From assembly GCA_031002005.1 (NCBI GenBank), contig CM061920.1, positions 121,696,095 to 121,760,094 on the forward strand: a stretch of 64,000 bases of DNA, written 5' to 3'. The position numbers and the translations under genes were made by a program. The notes below the pieces were generated by a model, which was not told the origin of the DNA, made no database searches, and saw nothing but the letters and a program-made list of their open reading frames with translations. This DNA comes from Vandiemenella viatica. Lineage: Eukaryota; Arthropoda; Insecta; Orthoptera; Morabidae. The stretch's first letter is position 1, and every line of letters starts with the position of its first letter. Positions 24,030 to 35,805 of the stretch are shown in pieces.

Positions 24030-24355
24030 ATGGAGTTGAGTAAATATGGTTATGTATAATTTCCCTATAATTAACTGTGATTTTGTGTAAATGAACATTG
24101 TTTTATGGAGAGAAACTATGTGAATACTATTTAATATGTTCAAGGACAGTACTATGCACGAAAGACTAATTAAAAGTTTGCAATTCCAAGTATTGATGTG
24201 AGTTACTATGTTTAGAGGACAATTCGCGACGGTTTGGACTGGTTTATGTAGATAATTTTGTGTGTAAATATCTTTAATTTTCATTTCTGTGCGTTTCATA
24301 ATGATTGTGAATGATTTTGTATTAATTCTGATTGTTTTAACGTGATTTTATTTGT
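24030..24355 (-). repeat. dispersed repeat D, minus copy
   Basis: Read on the minus strand, this stretch matches 49038-49365 read on the plus strand. Both carry tcattcacaatca, then acagaaatgaaaat, then caatgttcatttacacaaa. Translations also agree over about 80 residues (for example ILSLNIL...SIHIVSLHKTMFIYTKSQLI against ILSLNIL...SIYIASLCKTMFIYTNSQLI), although I see no protein motif. The family is unidentified. It could be the 3' part of a larger element. Confidence 0.7.
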
Positions 24356-24743
24356 TTAAGTATTGCTAGAATTCGAGAAACGTCGGCTGGAAGTCTTTGA
24401 ATTATTCTGGAATTTTCTGTAACGCCTATACAATCGATAGGCAGAGACGAGTTAGTTGAGTTTTAGTTTTGAAGGTGTTGCCAGTTATAATCGATGGAGC
24501 ATTTGTTTACATTTGTGCGTAGTATCTCTGTATAAAGTCCGAAGTCTTAAAATAATAATAATAATAATTTTAATTCAAGTAGGTAGTTCTTGATGCAATG
24601 GCAACATGTATTAGGAAATAGTGTAATTGGTTGCAGCCTAAATCCACTTGCAAAACTAAATGCTTTTCTTTCGAATTTGGAAGTAAGTACTATACTGTAA
24701 ATTATAAGATATGCTACCACCCCATTTATGTAATTATTTATCA
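24356..24743. other. no gene; (AAT)n microsatellite near 24549
   Basis: A short aat-repeat lies at about 24549-24566. Nothing else was recognised before the Helitron end. Confidence 0.5.
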
Positions 24744-24802
24744 CTAGCAGTTACCCGCGACTTCGTCCGCGTGGAAGAGTGTTGTAATATAAGATTTTGT
24801 TG

Positions 24803-25092
24803 AGAGGTCTGGTCGCTCAGTGGTTAGGGAGTCCAACTGGACATGGAAAAGTCCCCAGCTTGAATCCCAGTCTCGCAGAGGATTTTCATAGGTCCTTAGC
24901 TCGAGCTTCACCTCTGGCACAGGTTGTTGTGTGATGTGAAGTGCGCCAGAATGCTCACGTGGTTCTGATTTCACGTTGAACTGTAGGTCTTCTATGCCCA
25001 GTAGGATTACTGCGTTAGGTTGAGCGGCTACGAAAGGGGCTGATTGCGTAGACGTAATGAAGCCTTGCCACCAGGTCAATACGACCATACAA
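24803..25092 (+). repeat. SINE family B, nested in the Helitron
   Basis: The tRNA-like head contains tggtcgctcagtggttaggg (A box) and gcttgaatccc (B box). The body carries cttcacctctggcacagg, then gtgatgtgaagtgcgccaga, then aggattactgcgttaggttg. The same body, in reverse, occurs at 38042-38330. It interrupts the Helitron about 55 bases from its 3' end, so it is younger than the Helitron copy. Confidence 0.8.
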
Positions 25093-25262
25093 TTAATTTT
25101 AGAGCTGTTTTTATTGGTGATAGTAGTAATAAATACTGCAATAAAATAACAAAAATGTATTTGTTCCAAACAACTTCATCAAACTTTTAAAACAATAAAA
25201 ATATTCTGTATGTTTAGTAGTATTTTCAGTTTAATACATCGGTATATATATTATAGGACTTG

Positions 25263-26213
25263 TTATTTTTGAAAAACATGGAAATTTTTTGCACTCGATA
25301 CCCGCGAGCAGGCAACATATAGTTGACCAAAGGAAAAGCAGTGAGTATCCAAGTGTATTCCCACCAATTTCAACGTTTGACCTTGCGATTTATTAATTGT
25401 CATTGAAAATGAAATTTTTAATGGGAACTGTAATGTTTTAAATTCAAAGGGAATATTACTGGGAATAATTGGGATACGCGGAATTATAACGGCTTCCCCT
25501 TTAGATGCACCGGTAAGAATTGTCGCCTTCACAATGTTTCTTCCTAGTTCTGTGATGTGTAATCTGGTGCCATTGCAATACCTTGAGGGGACGGGCTGGT
25601 CGAGATTACGCATCAGGAGAACTCGAGTGTCAACCTTAAGCTCGAGTTTATGGGACGGTAGCCCAGATAATTCGAAGGAATTTGAAAACTCGACGGGGTA
25701 GGTAGCAGCATCGTCAGTTAACATTACTGTATCGATGGAAGAGTGTGTTGTAACTTCCCCAACTATTTCCTCTAATATATATATATATATATATATATTT
25801 GCTCCAGAATCATTTTTCGGGGAAAGTATTGTCCTCTCACATAACCAGTTTTCGTCATTGATAATATTTAGTTGAATCCTCGGGAAAACATTAGAAATGA
25901 GTTCGCGTTTGTTCAGGTGTTTCAGCAACTCGTTGCAATGCCAAATATGTGGCGTATTGTTATTGCCGTCTTTTTGTTTGCTTCGGTGTTTCAGAAGCTT
26001 CTGAGATCGATTGCCAATCCGCTTGCTCTTAGCACCGAGCTCGCGATTTTCCCTTTGTGATCTTCCAGACACCAATTGTTCATTTTGGTGTTGTCGCCCA
26101 CTTGTGACTGCTGTGCAGCTCTGCTAGAGGATTTGTTCCTGGGTTTTGGCTTTTTTCACAGCCGTAGTTTTCTTACATTTCATTGAAAGATTTGAATTTC
26201 GTTTACCCAGCAT
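25263..26213 (-). pseudogene. Helitron Rep/helicase ORF, N- and C-terminal parts fused
   Basis: From an ATG at 26213 the frame has one stop (TAG 26126-26124, codon 30) and then stays open to 25263. The first ~90 codons are basic and Arg/Gln-rich, like the N-terminal region of Helitron proteins. Around codon 105 it passes straight into the C-terminal end of the Pif1-type helicase: LCERTILSPKND, CNGTRLHITELG, then motif V/VI-like SMTINKSQGQTL and YVACSRVSSAKNFHV. The HUH Rep nuclease and helicase motifs I to IV, normally well over 1000 residues, are absent. An (AT)n microsatellite at about 25775-25798 is translated in frame as IYIYIYI between two conserved helicase blocks. The product could not catalyse rolling-circle transposition; the copy depended on another Helitron. 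Confidence 0.85.
25775..25798. repeat. (AT)n microsatellite within the helicase frame
   Basis: An uninterrupted run of at dinucleotides lies inside the open frame and keeps the frame on both sides. Confidence 0.9.
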
Positions 26214-28383
26214 CTCTTAAAATTACTAATTTCAAGACATGCGAATAAAAATTAATATAGTTTTAATTAATGGAAACTCAAAACGTCAAAATATGATGGA
26301 AGCGACTAAACATCCAAAAAATTTAGTAACATTCAAAGAGCAAATAAGTACCTAAGTGGCCCAAGGACGTTGATCTCGTTAAAAAATTGTGAAACTAAAA
26401 ATGTATATTTTGATTTGCGCTGAGTATCTGAAAATTACATTTATAAATTTCAAAAATTTACTTCGAGCAATGCCGTGTGTTTTGCTAAATCATCCAAGCT
26501 TATTATATATCTTTTGATACAATATCATTATAAAGCGATACATGACGTCACTAAAATGGTGCTCGTGAAAGAAGCTCAAGCTATTAATAATGTTTCAGTT
26601 CACATTTTGGTCCAGGCTGCATTTCAACAAAGTACCTCTAGAAAATCAAAGCTTCTATAACTCGGGCATTAATACATTAGTAACGTGAATTGTTATTTCA
26701 GATCGCAGGAAAATAAATCCTGAATACATATGAAACTACATTCATTATTGCAGTTACGTAATTAAAAAATTTATACTAAAATGCTTGTAAATTACAGTGT
26801 ACAACGGAAAGTTCATAATTCTCTACAACTCTAAGACAATTTTTGTTAATATTGCTGGTTAAGCGTACATCGCGATAAAGTGACTGTTACTGCTCGTGAT
26901 GTAGTAAGGCGTATTATGAAATTGTGATAGTAATTTATGCTACACTAATTAGGAATCTTGATATAGAAAGTCTGTTACTATTCGAAATCCAGTTCCAAGG
27001 CATTTAATGTGTTTAGGTGTGTTCATAACGTTTGATTTTGTAGCGGCAATGTTAGCAGAGATAGTGGTTAGGTTGAAATGCTTCCTGGACCAGAATGTTT
27101 TTGTTACAGTATAAGGCAGAAGTCATTTAGTTATTATTAGTAATAAATAAGCAGCTTTCATAAGCTCCGTGTAAATGAGGTGTATCGCGTTGTAAACGAC
27201 TTGCAATATTGCTTCATGAAACATTAAGTCTCTACGTTAGGCCATTGAATACATTCGTTTTAAGTGAAGGATTTACCGGAGTAGTTTACGTGGCGATACA
27301 TAACGTCACAACGTGACATAGTGCTTATGATATTTGCTTAAATAACTGCCCTAAATTTCTCATGCCATTGGCTGTGACAAAAAATTCAGTTTTCATTATG
27401 GTCCAGGCTGAATATCAATGTAACCACAATCTCCGCTAATATTGGCGCTACAAATTCAAAACCTCAACCACACGCGCATTGAAACAATTATTTTATCCTA
27501 AGTTAGCATCGTCGTGTATCGCGACATAAACTTGAAGCGGATTTATTAGGTATTTGTAGAAATTGAACAGTAACTAAAAAGCACTGTTTCCTAAATCATA
27601 GTCTACTATTTGTACTGATTTATAGAAAAATTTTGAACAAAAAAGGGTTAGTTAATAATTTGTAATATTACAGAGAATGTATAGTGGAAAAAAAGAAGAC
27701 ACACAGGAAATAAATTAAACCGAGATAGAATGGAATCCGTAACATTTTTATAAATACGACATTTCGAGCACCGGCATTTTGCACTTTTAGTAAATCGACT
27801 TTCGTGCTGGTATAATCATAGCATTTTACGTTGTTTTTTTTTCCAAGCTCTGATTTTTCACATTTAGTATATTACGATCGAAATTATGGTGCAATATTTG
27901 AGATGTCATACTATTTTATGTACGCAAATGAAAAAATCTCTTAACGAACTTAACAACAGTACCTACCTTTTTTAATTTAAGGTTAAGTACATATTTATAA
28001 TTCCTGCTTCCAAACTATTGTTTGTCAAGTTCATCGGTTTTATGGCTTTTAAACTAAACACAAACTTGCATATGTAAGGTTTTCACTATTATTTCTGAAA
28101 AGCAGTGTTTACGATTTATGTAAAAAGCAAAGAGTAAACGTTGCACGGCTGTCTACGAAGTAGGAAACTCTTTGTTGTTTGAGAATTGATATTAATGGCA
28201 ATTTCTAAAAGAACTATGCGTTTTTGCGGGATAAAATCTATCCTATTGCACTTCGCACGCAATTAACTGACTTCATGCCAAATTTCATTTAAATATGTTG
28301 AGTTATTAAGGCGTGATTGATTGCCAACGTACATCCAAACACACATCCGAACTTTCTCATTTTCTCATATATAGATATATAGA

Positions 28384-30570
28384 TTTAAATATTATTTTTG
28401 TTAAGTGTAATTAATTATCATTTAAATATTGATTGTAATGATGTACATGATATAATTTCTAAGCTCGAGGAATCCACAGATTAACAAACATTGTCAGTGG
28501 GTAGTATATCTTTGAAAAGAATGAGATGGAAAATATTTGGTCTGATGTGAGTGAGAGATTCTTAAAGAAAAAGAGGAAGGAAGGTGTGTGTGTAAAAAGC
28601 TGTAGGTTTTATACTGAGTGTCGCAGTAGAATTATATGAATATATTAGTAGTTCGAGAAGTTATGTACAATAATTGTGTTTTGTTTTGTCTGCGATCTTT
28701 GGATTGATTTTTATTAAAAACAGTTGAGAATATACGCTAACGACTTGGAGTTGTAACTTCTGTAGAATTAGCCACAATTTGATGAACTATTTTATTTCCA
28801 TTGAATATCCTTAAATATTTTTTAAAAAAGGTGACCTCTGCTCTGTGTACGTGGATCAAAAGACGATATATTTAGGGCCACGTCGTCATAAGATCTACAG
28901 ACTTTCGAGCGAATTAATTTATGGGATTTTCTCGACTTCAATTGGATAAATTTAAATGTTTGGAGGTTACAAAATATAGTCAGTTTTGCAGAAAATATTG
29001 CCGTAGTGGATGGAAAGTTTAAGGCTGAGCTAACAATTAGTCATATACTTTAACGCTGAATTTCCACATGACTGTTCGCTGAGATAATTTCCATTTCAGT
29101 GTTGTCGATATATTGACAGCTGTACCTGTGTGTAATCGACTTCACCATACCCTCTGCTGATAATAATTATTTTACTTCACTTACGAAGTATCGCTTACTC
29201 CATGGCTGCACACTTTACAATTAAGATGTTATCTGGTCTTAATTCGGTTACAGTCTGCTGAGACAGTCGTAACCGCAGCCATTCCTTGAGGTGGGGCAGA
29301 TGTTACTAGCAGAGCAGTTCATTTACGACCTGCAACATACAGACGGCGAATCGATCCTGCAAACGTGACTTTAGGGTTCGAGGTGTTACAACTCTCGTGG
29401 TTCAGTTGTTTATGTGCCTTACGGTCTCAGTCAGTATTTTAACTGTCTCTTAGCAAGGAATGATACGTCAAGCTGCGAGTCCCTTTTGTCCGAAAGTGCT
29501 ACTGGGTGGGTTAAGCCGTCACAGAGGTTCAACGCGCGATAAATGTTACCTCTGTCGTCGGGTCTCACGAGTCCGCACGAGATTTGTTTGCTTATTCGAG
29601 ACGATAGACGAATCACTCAGAAACATTAATAAAATTATGTATATTCATTCGCTTTATTAGCTTAAAAGATTTCACAGAAAACAGGAACCAATAATACTAA
29701 CCTAAGGCTCAGATTTCGCCTGTTGTTAAATTAGTTCGTTCATAAGCAGCTTTCTTTTTAAATAGCCTCTTCCCAAAGAAGTTAATGATGCGAGAATGAC
29801 AGAAAAAGAGAGGAAGACGGGATGTAGGAATGGAGTGGGAGAACAGATGGCCTCAGTTCAATCCCGATGATATTTCCTCATTCGTTTAATCTGCCACAGT
29901 TTAATCATTGATTTTTATAACGCTGGATTCGACATTTCATATTCAGAAGCGTATTCTCAATAAAATTTCTATGGCTCCATTGACCAATCTATTCCAAAAC
30001 AAAAAATTCTTGCCCAGATCTTCTGTTTAATTTCGTTACATCCACTACTTTTTTTTTATTATTATTATTTCCATTGGAAAAATATATATATTCTTGTTGG
30101 AAAGAGAAATGACGCTTATGTTTCATTCGTTAGATATCTACTGTCTGTTATGCTTCCTGATACGCCATTCTGAATATACCAACAGATTCTTAAACGATTA
30201 CATTATGTTCGGTATGTCGACGCTCGGACAAAGAATACAGCTTGATATACCTGTACCACATTTACAACAGTCTTCCTAAAGTATACAAGGGCCCATTATT
30301 TGTTCCTTCGAACCAAATTTATGAAGTTACATAAATAAGTACTGTTTATGTAAGCTATTACGCATTCTGGTTTCACGAAAATAAGGAATGATAGGTCAAG
30401 ATTTAAATAACTGATAAATGAAGATACCGGTGATAAATGTCTCTTCGCAGATTAAAGTTGAACTCTATCGCGTTTCAACTTGCACACCGTCTGATGAATT
30501 AAGAGAAACTTACACTGATTTAAAATGCCACTTTTACTGTAAATGTTATTAGCATAAACTTGTAAATGAC
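28384..30570. other. no gene recognised
   Basis: Mostly AT-rich. A small inverted repeat (ggttac / gtaacc) lies at about 29247-29275. A GC- and CpG-richer patch at 29250-29620 is open for about 60 codons on both strands without any motif. No exon or element can be supported. Confidence 0.4.
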
Positions 30571-30574
30571 CCCT

Positions 30575-32275
30575 CTTTTGTAGTGCTTTCAATAACTACT
30601 TCTTAACAGTTGCTGAAAAAATAAAAGGAAAATATATTGGGAATATGGATGCTATAGCAATACTTAAATCCTTGTCACCAAAAACAGCACCTATGTCTCT
30701 ATTTCACACCAGTCAAATTAAATTGAAAAAATTATTAAATCCCTCAAAAATAAAAGTCATTTGGTTATGATGAGGTTTCAACCCATGTAGTGAACAATGT
30801 AACACCAGCATTAGTAGAGTTATTAGTCATATTTGCAATAGTTCTTTCGAAGAAGGTATCCTCCATGACTCACTCAAGAAGTCAATAATCAAACCGCTTT
30901 ATAAAATGTGTGGCACCTCAAAGATTGAGAATTACAGACCAATATCACTTCTACCAGCATTTTCAAAATCTTTGAAAAAGCAATGTATAGAAGGGTGTAT
31001 GCACATTTACAAAAGAATTATCTACTCAGTAAAGTACAGTTTGGTTTTAGACAAGGCGTTTCAACAGATTAAGCAATGTTTGCTTTTGTAAACAACATAC
31101 TGGAATCAATGCATAAAAATTAAATTCCCTAGGTATATTCTGTGATCTTGCTAAGGCTTTTGACTGTGTTGATCATGAGATTCTACTAGGTAAATTAGAC
31201 CACTATGGAGTTAGTGGTAAGCCAGGACTTTGGTTTACATCATACCTGGAAAATAGAAAGCAATGTGTATCACTGAAAGATGCTAATACAGGAGATGTTA
31301 TTAACTCAGAATGGGGTATAGTTAAATGTGGTGTGCCTCAGGGTTCAATTCTTGGCCCTCTGCTGTTCTTAATCTATATAAATGACCTACCACATATACT
31401 AGGTGATAATGAATACGTGGTGCTCTTTGCAGATGATACTAGCATATCTTTGGAAAGACCCGTCAGTACAAAACCTCGAAAACACAGCAAATGATGCTAT
31501 AAAGAAAATTAACAGGTGGTTTAATGCCAACAAACTAATACTTGATGTAGAAAAGACACAGTTACTTCAGTTTGTTACAAAAAATAAAACAAAGGACAGC
31601 TATAAAGTGATATCAGAAGGAAAAGCAATCAGTGAAAGCAGTTTCACAAAATTCCTGGGTGTGTATATATAGATAATAAATTGAACTAGAAACAACATAT
31701 TCAACAACTTCTTAATAAACTGAATTCTGCAACATTTACACTTAAGGTAATATCTAGAATAGCTAATATAGAAATCAGAAAGTTAGTATATTTTGCATAT
31801 TTTCATGCCCTGCTCACGTATGGCATCTCATTCTGGGGAATCTCGTCACAAGCACAGAGGGTATTTAAATTGCAAAAGCGTGCTATAAGAACTATTTGTG
31901 AAGCAAGCCCACAGACGTCGTGCAGAAATCTATTTAAAAACCTGGGTGTACTAACAATGCCAGCACAGTATGTATACTCCGTACTATCATTTGTAGTGGA
32001 AAATCCTGAACACTTCAATCTTAATGCTGACATACATAGCCATAATACTAGGAATAAATATAATATTCACAAGGATTACAAATCACTGTCAATTGTACAG
32101 AAAGGTTTAACATTTACTGGAGCTTCCTTATTCAATCTATTATCAACAGAAATTAAATGTTATCTACAAAAACCCAACTACTTTAATTCCAAACTGAAAG
32201 AGTTTCTGCTTCAGAACCCATTTTACTCTGTGAAAGAATTTTCTTCTTGGAATTTAGTAACTAAGAATGAATGAC
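30575..32275 (+). pseudogene. LINE reverse transcriptase relic (Jockey/CR1-like), 5'-truncated
   Basis: Broken + strand frames together give the reverse-transcriptase half of a non-LTR element. In order they are FNNYFLTVAEKI (about 30580), ENYRPISLLPAFSK (30929), FGFRQGVS (about 31040), CDLAKAFDCVDHEILLGKL (31142), VPQGSILGPLLFLIYINDLP (31333) and the catalytic LFADDT (31423-31440). A thumb-like segment ends in FLGVYI, and a 134-codon frame at 31870-32274 forms the C-terminal tail (KLQKRAIRTIC upstream, HNTRNKYNIHK inside). Several frameshifts and stops inactivate it, although the FADD catalytic pair survives. The endonuclease is absent, as expected for 5' truncation. The clade call rests on the RT motif wording only. 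Confidence 0.85.
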
Positions 32276-32659
32276 TGATAAAATAGTACATTTGGTGTAT
32301 GGAAGGGGAAGGTGACAAAGTTGTCCACAATTACTAAAATGATATATGGTTTTTCTTTCTGTTGAAACTTTTGACAAATGAAATAATTACACTGTTTACA
32401 AAATTTCACTCATATATAGTAACTAACATGGGATAGCATGCACTCAAAAACTGCTGTGAAAAATTATCATACTAACAGTTTTTAAGTAATTGACAGCGTA
32501 TGAGTTGTTGGTAATATAGTAGGGTATTTGACTACTTCTTGAAAATGGTTTTAAATTGTTTATTGGTACACCTTATTCACCGAGTGAAGAGATTTTTTGA
32601 CAAAAGTGCATTATTTTGCGAAAAATTCAAAGTTAAAATTTAAAGAATTTAAAAGCCCG
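32276..32659. other. probable LINE 3' trailer or unique AT-rich DNA
   Basis: AT-rich DNA after the LINE C-terminal stop; no poly-A tail or target duplication was located, so the 3' border of the LINE is not fixed. Confidence 0.3.
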
Positions 32660-32940
32660 CCAAAACGCTCATTTGCTGCCTGGCGCGTGCAACGGCAGTC
32701 GTGACGTCACCCGTCTGTAAACGCTGCCGCTGGGAATGGAGCGTTTCCTATTACCCAAGTATTCAACTATTTTTTATTGTTTGTTGCTGGTTATTTCTTG
32801 TTATTAATGAAGGTTCGTTTTGAATATAAAATCGAAAACAATTTGGAAAAGCCTACAGCGGAAAAATATTGAAAGTAGACGCCTTATTTGTGGGTTTTAT
32901 TCTGTGGAGCTTTAAAATATAACAACTTCAATTTGATATT
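32660..32940 (+). repeat. inverted repeat E, left copy
   Basis: This stretch matches the reverse complement of 35490-35785. Shared blocks include gtctgtaaacgctgc, gaatggagcgtttcctatta, tattgtttgttgctggt, atttcttgttattaatga and gacgccttatttgtggg. A CRE-like gtgacgtcac palindrome lies in it at about 32700. The right copy has about 30 extra bases near its inner end. The copies face each other across about 2.55 kb. Confidence 0.85.
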
Positions 32941-33000
32941 GCAACAAAGTCACTTACGATTTTCTGTGAATCTCATTTACACCGCAATTTCGTAGAGTAA

Positions 33001-33835
33001 ATGTAATACGTTGTTTAAGGCGAGAATTATTAGGGTTGTTCCTGAGGTTCGATCCTCGGTTCGGAATATTTTCAGTTGGTTTTCTTTTGTCATTTTCTTT
33101 GGATACTAGTTGCTATTGGTTGCATTGCATAATAATTTTTTACCGAAAATCCACCAGAAAATCGATTTAATTTTTCTTTTCTTTTTTCTGAAGCTTCACA
33201 AATTTTTGGATAACAAGCGAATTACAACCATTTGAAACAATCAAAGAAGATTTCGAAAGGAAATTGGACGTTACTTGCACACCGAAACAAAGTTTTTTTT
33301 TTAAAAATTGAATATGACTTGCACATTAAAAGTAAATATCGCCTAATAGACGCAGTTATGTCAGGAAGGTATCCTACAGTTGTATCGTCACGTAAAAATT
33401 CCAACGAAAAGGACACAAAGCGTTCCGGAACTGTTGCAGGATTAGCATGAAATTTCTACATGTGATGTCACTTCTAAAATAAATTCCATTGTTCACGGCA
33501 GTGCACCTGTATTTTTTGCATGATATTCTCTCTCTGGTAAGTTTAAAAATAAAAACTTTTCATGTATGGTAGCAATTTGTTTCAAACACTTGCATGACGC
33601 TTAGCAACTATTATGAATTCTTCGAATACAAACATGGTAGTGCAAAAAACAGCAAACAAATACCGAAAAAAATCACACAAAAAATATTATCCCAACCAAG
33701 GTTCTTCGAACGTAGGACGTTCTGAATTCCATTACCACTCTTCAATCACGCAGCTATCCTGACACTACTTCTTAATTGCTTCTCTTTATGTTAATAGTGA
33801 ACACTTCACAGTTTCTTCATGTGAGATTTAATTTT
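33001..33835. other. no gene recognised
   Basis: Contains a B-box-like ggttcgatcct near 33048 without a convincing A box. The 72-codon frame at 33232-33450 has no motif. Confidence 0.4.
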
Positions 33836-34686
33836 TTAATTTAATTTAATTGCAATGGAGCACAGGCTCCGGTGGCAATTTCCCTACACAGCTATCTTCC
33901 CCCTATCCTGCACCCACCTACATTTTCCCTCTACAAATTTTTTCTTTAAATTCCTTCAAAGTTTTCGGTAAATTATTCATCGTTTCTCTTGGTAACTCAT
34001 TCCAATCCCTGACACCCTTACCTAAAAAAGAGAATCTTCCTACACCCTTGTGCCTGAAATCGAGTGCCAGCTTGTGGTCATGGTCATCTTTTCCCTTCCA
34101 TGCACTACTTTTCATACCTACTGCAATATCTTTCCATGCCTCATCACCAGTATATGCCCTGTACACTCCCATGACCCTCCTCATCCTCCTCCTGTCTTGC
34201 AATGAATCCCATTCCAGCTCCTTTATCATATCCGTCACTGATTGCATTCTGCGATAATTTCCAGAAACAAATCTAGCAGCCCTTCTTTGCACCCTCTCCA
34301 ACTCCTGTATTTGATACGTAAAATGAGGGTCCCATACTACACTACCATATTCGAGCAATGGTCTGACCAAAGTTTTGTAACCCAATTCCTTGACTTCTCT
34401 CGTACATCCCCTCATAACTCTCTCCAACAAGTGCAGAACTCTGAAACCTTTTCCTACCACCTGTCCTATGTGTCCTGCCCAGTTAAGTTTGTTATCAAAA
34501 GTAATTCCAAGATATTTGCATTTCAAGTCTTCAGCAAGCAATTCTTTCCCCACCTTATATTCATAATTAACCTTTTGTTTTTTATTTGTGTATCTAATAA
34601 GCTGACTCTTCTTTGCATTTATCTTCATTCCATGTTTACTAACCCAATTAGATATCCTGTCCAGATCACCCTGCAACTGTTTACAA
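33836..34686 (-). pseudogene. LINE-B 3' half: RT thumb and C-terminal domain
   Basis: On the minus strand a long intact frame (34742-33918) encodes the end of a LINE ORF2. It contains LQGDLDRISNWVSKHGMKI, then YLGITFDNKLNWAGHIG, LVRPLLEYGSVVWDP, ELERVQRRAARFVSG, and near the end RFSFLGKGVRDWNELPRE. The catalytic FADD box is not present because the copy is truncated at about 34686. The first ~20 codons of the frame (34742-34687) are unrelated flanking DNA. A short trailer ends in an attaaattaaatt repeat at about 33836, which is probably the element's 3' tail. A second copy on the other strand lies at 50425-51628. The intact frame suggests a young insertion. Confidence 0.9.
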
Positions 34687-34805
34687 TGAAGTGAAACGAG
34701 GTAGGTAAATGAATAAACAAACAAATTCAGTTTTATTGACAAAAAAATATTATTTATCCATAATCTTTAATCTGCAATTAAGCAAAATAGCCCACAACAT
34801 CCATT

Positions 34806-34860
34806 TGTTCCGAGCGTGGTGAGTGAGCGGTTAACGCTCTGGCCTCGCATCCGGGAGGAC
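34806..34860 (+). repeat. SINE family A, head only
   Basis: The element ccgagcgtggtgagtgagcg, ggttaacgctctggcctcgc and atccgggaggac matches the tRNA-like head (A box side) of family A, but stops just before the B box and body. A similar head-only copy lies at 45109. Confidence 0.65.
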
Positions 34861-34935
34861 GCCGCACAGTGTGATATTTTCTAAATCTAGAGGGACAAAG
34901 GTCAGTTTTTATAATTGTCTACGCAGACAAAATAG

Positions 34936-35164
34936 TTATTTATATTCAAAGTAGATGAACCATACTACTCGGAACAAAGGTTTATTTTCAACGAATTCAC
35001 GCCTAACAATAGAAAAAATAGTTTGAACAATGGGCTTCCTGTGGTCCACGGAACAAGCGCTTCAGTCGGCCGCGCTAATCCATTGAGTTTGGTCGATGAT
35101 TACGCTGCATTTCTGCTTGTTAGTAGTGATTTGTGTGTTGCTATTGCTTTTGGCGAGCTTCAAG
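34936..35164 (+). CDS. candidate exon ending at a consensus splice donor
   Basis: After a TAG at 34933 a + strand frame stays open for 76 codons and ends exactly one base into the next codon at CAAG|GTAAGT (35161-35170), a full consensus splice donor. The frame reads DEPYYSEQRFIFNEF early and ANPLSLVDDYAAFLLVSSDL late. No ATG opens it, so it would be an internal exon or start elsewhere; a weak acceptor-like tattcaaag precedes 34951. I recognise no domain. It lies between the two inverted copies of repeat E, so it might belong to a transposon bounded by them rather than to a host gene. Confidence 0.25.
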
Positions 35165-35489
35165 GTAAGTTTACGCATGATTTTTCCGTTATACAATAGC
35201 ATCATTAAAACAGAACGAGATTATTTTTAATTAAAAAAAAACTACTGAGCCAATTTCATGTTGAGTTTTAGTTAATTATACCACATTATACCGATCTCTT
35301 ACTATATTTATTTGAAGGAGCTGCTTATTAGCTACAAGAAATACCTTAATTTGTTTGCGCATATTTGCGACACCCATACAACTTTTCTTTATTTTCAGCA
35401 TGAGTGCACAAATTTCGCGTACAGAATTTTTCGACGTATGGTTTGCTAACGCAAAACAATCAATCTCTAACTTTCAATTTAAATATAAA

Positions 35490-35785
35490 TGAGTCTCAAA
35501 TAGAAGCTGTTACATTTTGAAGCTCAGTAGAATAAAAGTCAGGTTTTTTTTCTATAGCCAGCCCCACAAATAAGGCGTCTATTTTCGTTATTTTTCCGCT
35601 GTACGCTTTTAAATAATGTTCTCGATTTTGTATTCAAAATGAAATTTCATTAATAACAAGAAATGACCAGCAACAAACAATAAAAATAGTTGAAAACTTG
35701 GATAATAGGAAACGCTCCATTCCTAGCCGCAGCGTTTACAGACGTGTGACGTCACTCAAGCGACAACCAATCCTAGAGCGTTTTC
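35490..35785 (-). repeat. inverted repeat E, right copy
   Basis: This is the reverse-complement partner of 32660-32940. It contains the same blocks in inverted order, for example tcattaataacaagaaat, aataggaaacgctccattc and gtgacgtcac. It has an additional pyrimidine-rich insert near the inner end, relative to the left copy. Confidence 0.85.
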
Positions 35786-35805
35786 TGTCACGTGACCAGA
35801 GGTAA

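Larger units (their letters stand above)
24744..28383 (-). mobile_element. Helitron, 3.64 kb, internally deleted, minus strand
   Basis: Read on the minus strand the element starts TC (TCTATATATCTATATATG at 28383) after an A and ends CTAG (24747-24744) before a T, the standard Helitron insertion arrangement. Just inside the 3' end, gcggacgaagtcgcg can form a short imperfect hairpin, as Helitron 3' ends do. A 951-base frame (26213-25263) encodes the two ends of a Helitron replication protein. A family B SINE lies within it at 24803-25092, close to the 3' end. About 2.2 kb upstream of the frame is non-coding and contains related copies of a ggtccaggctg motif at about 26611 and 27399. The 3' end matches the shorter Helitron at 18779-19677, so the two probably used the same transposase. 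Confidence 0.85.

Noticed and set aside
33040..33065. tRNA-like B box (ggttcgatcct)
   Set aside because: No A box at the right distance and no matching body, so a SINE or tRNA is not supported.
34242..34694. 150-codon + strand ORF
   Set aside because: It is the antisense shadow of the LINE-B coding frame on the minus strand.
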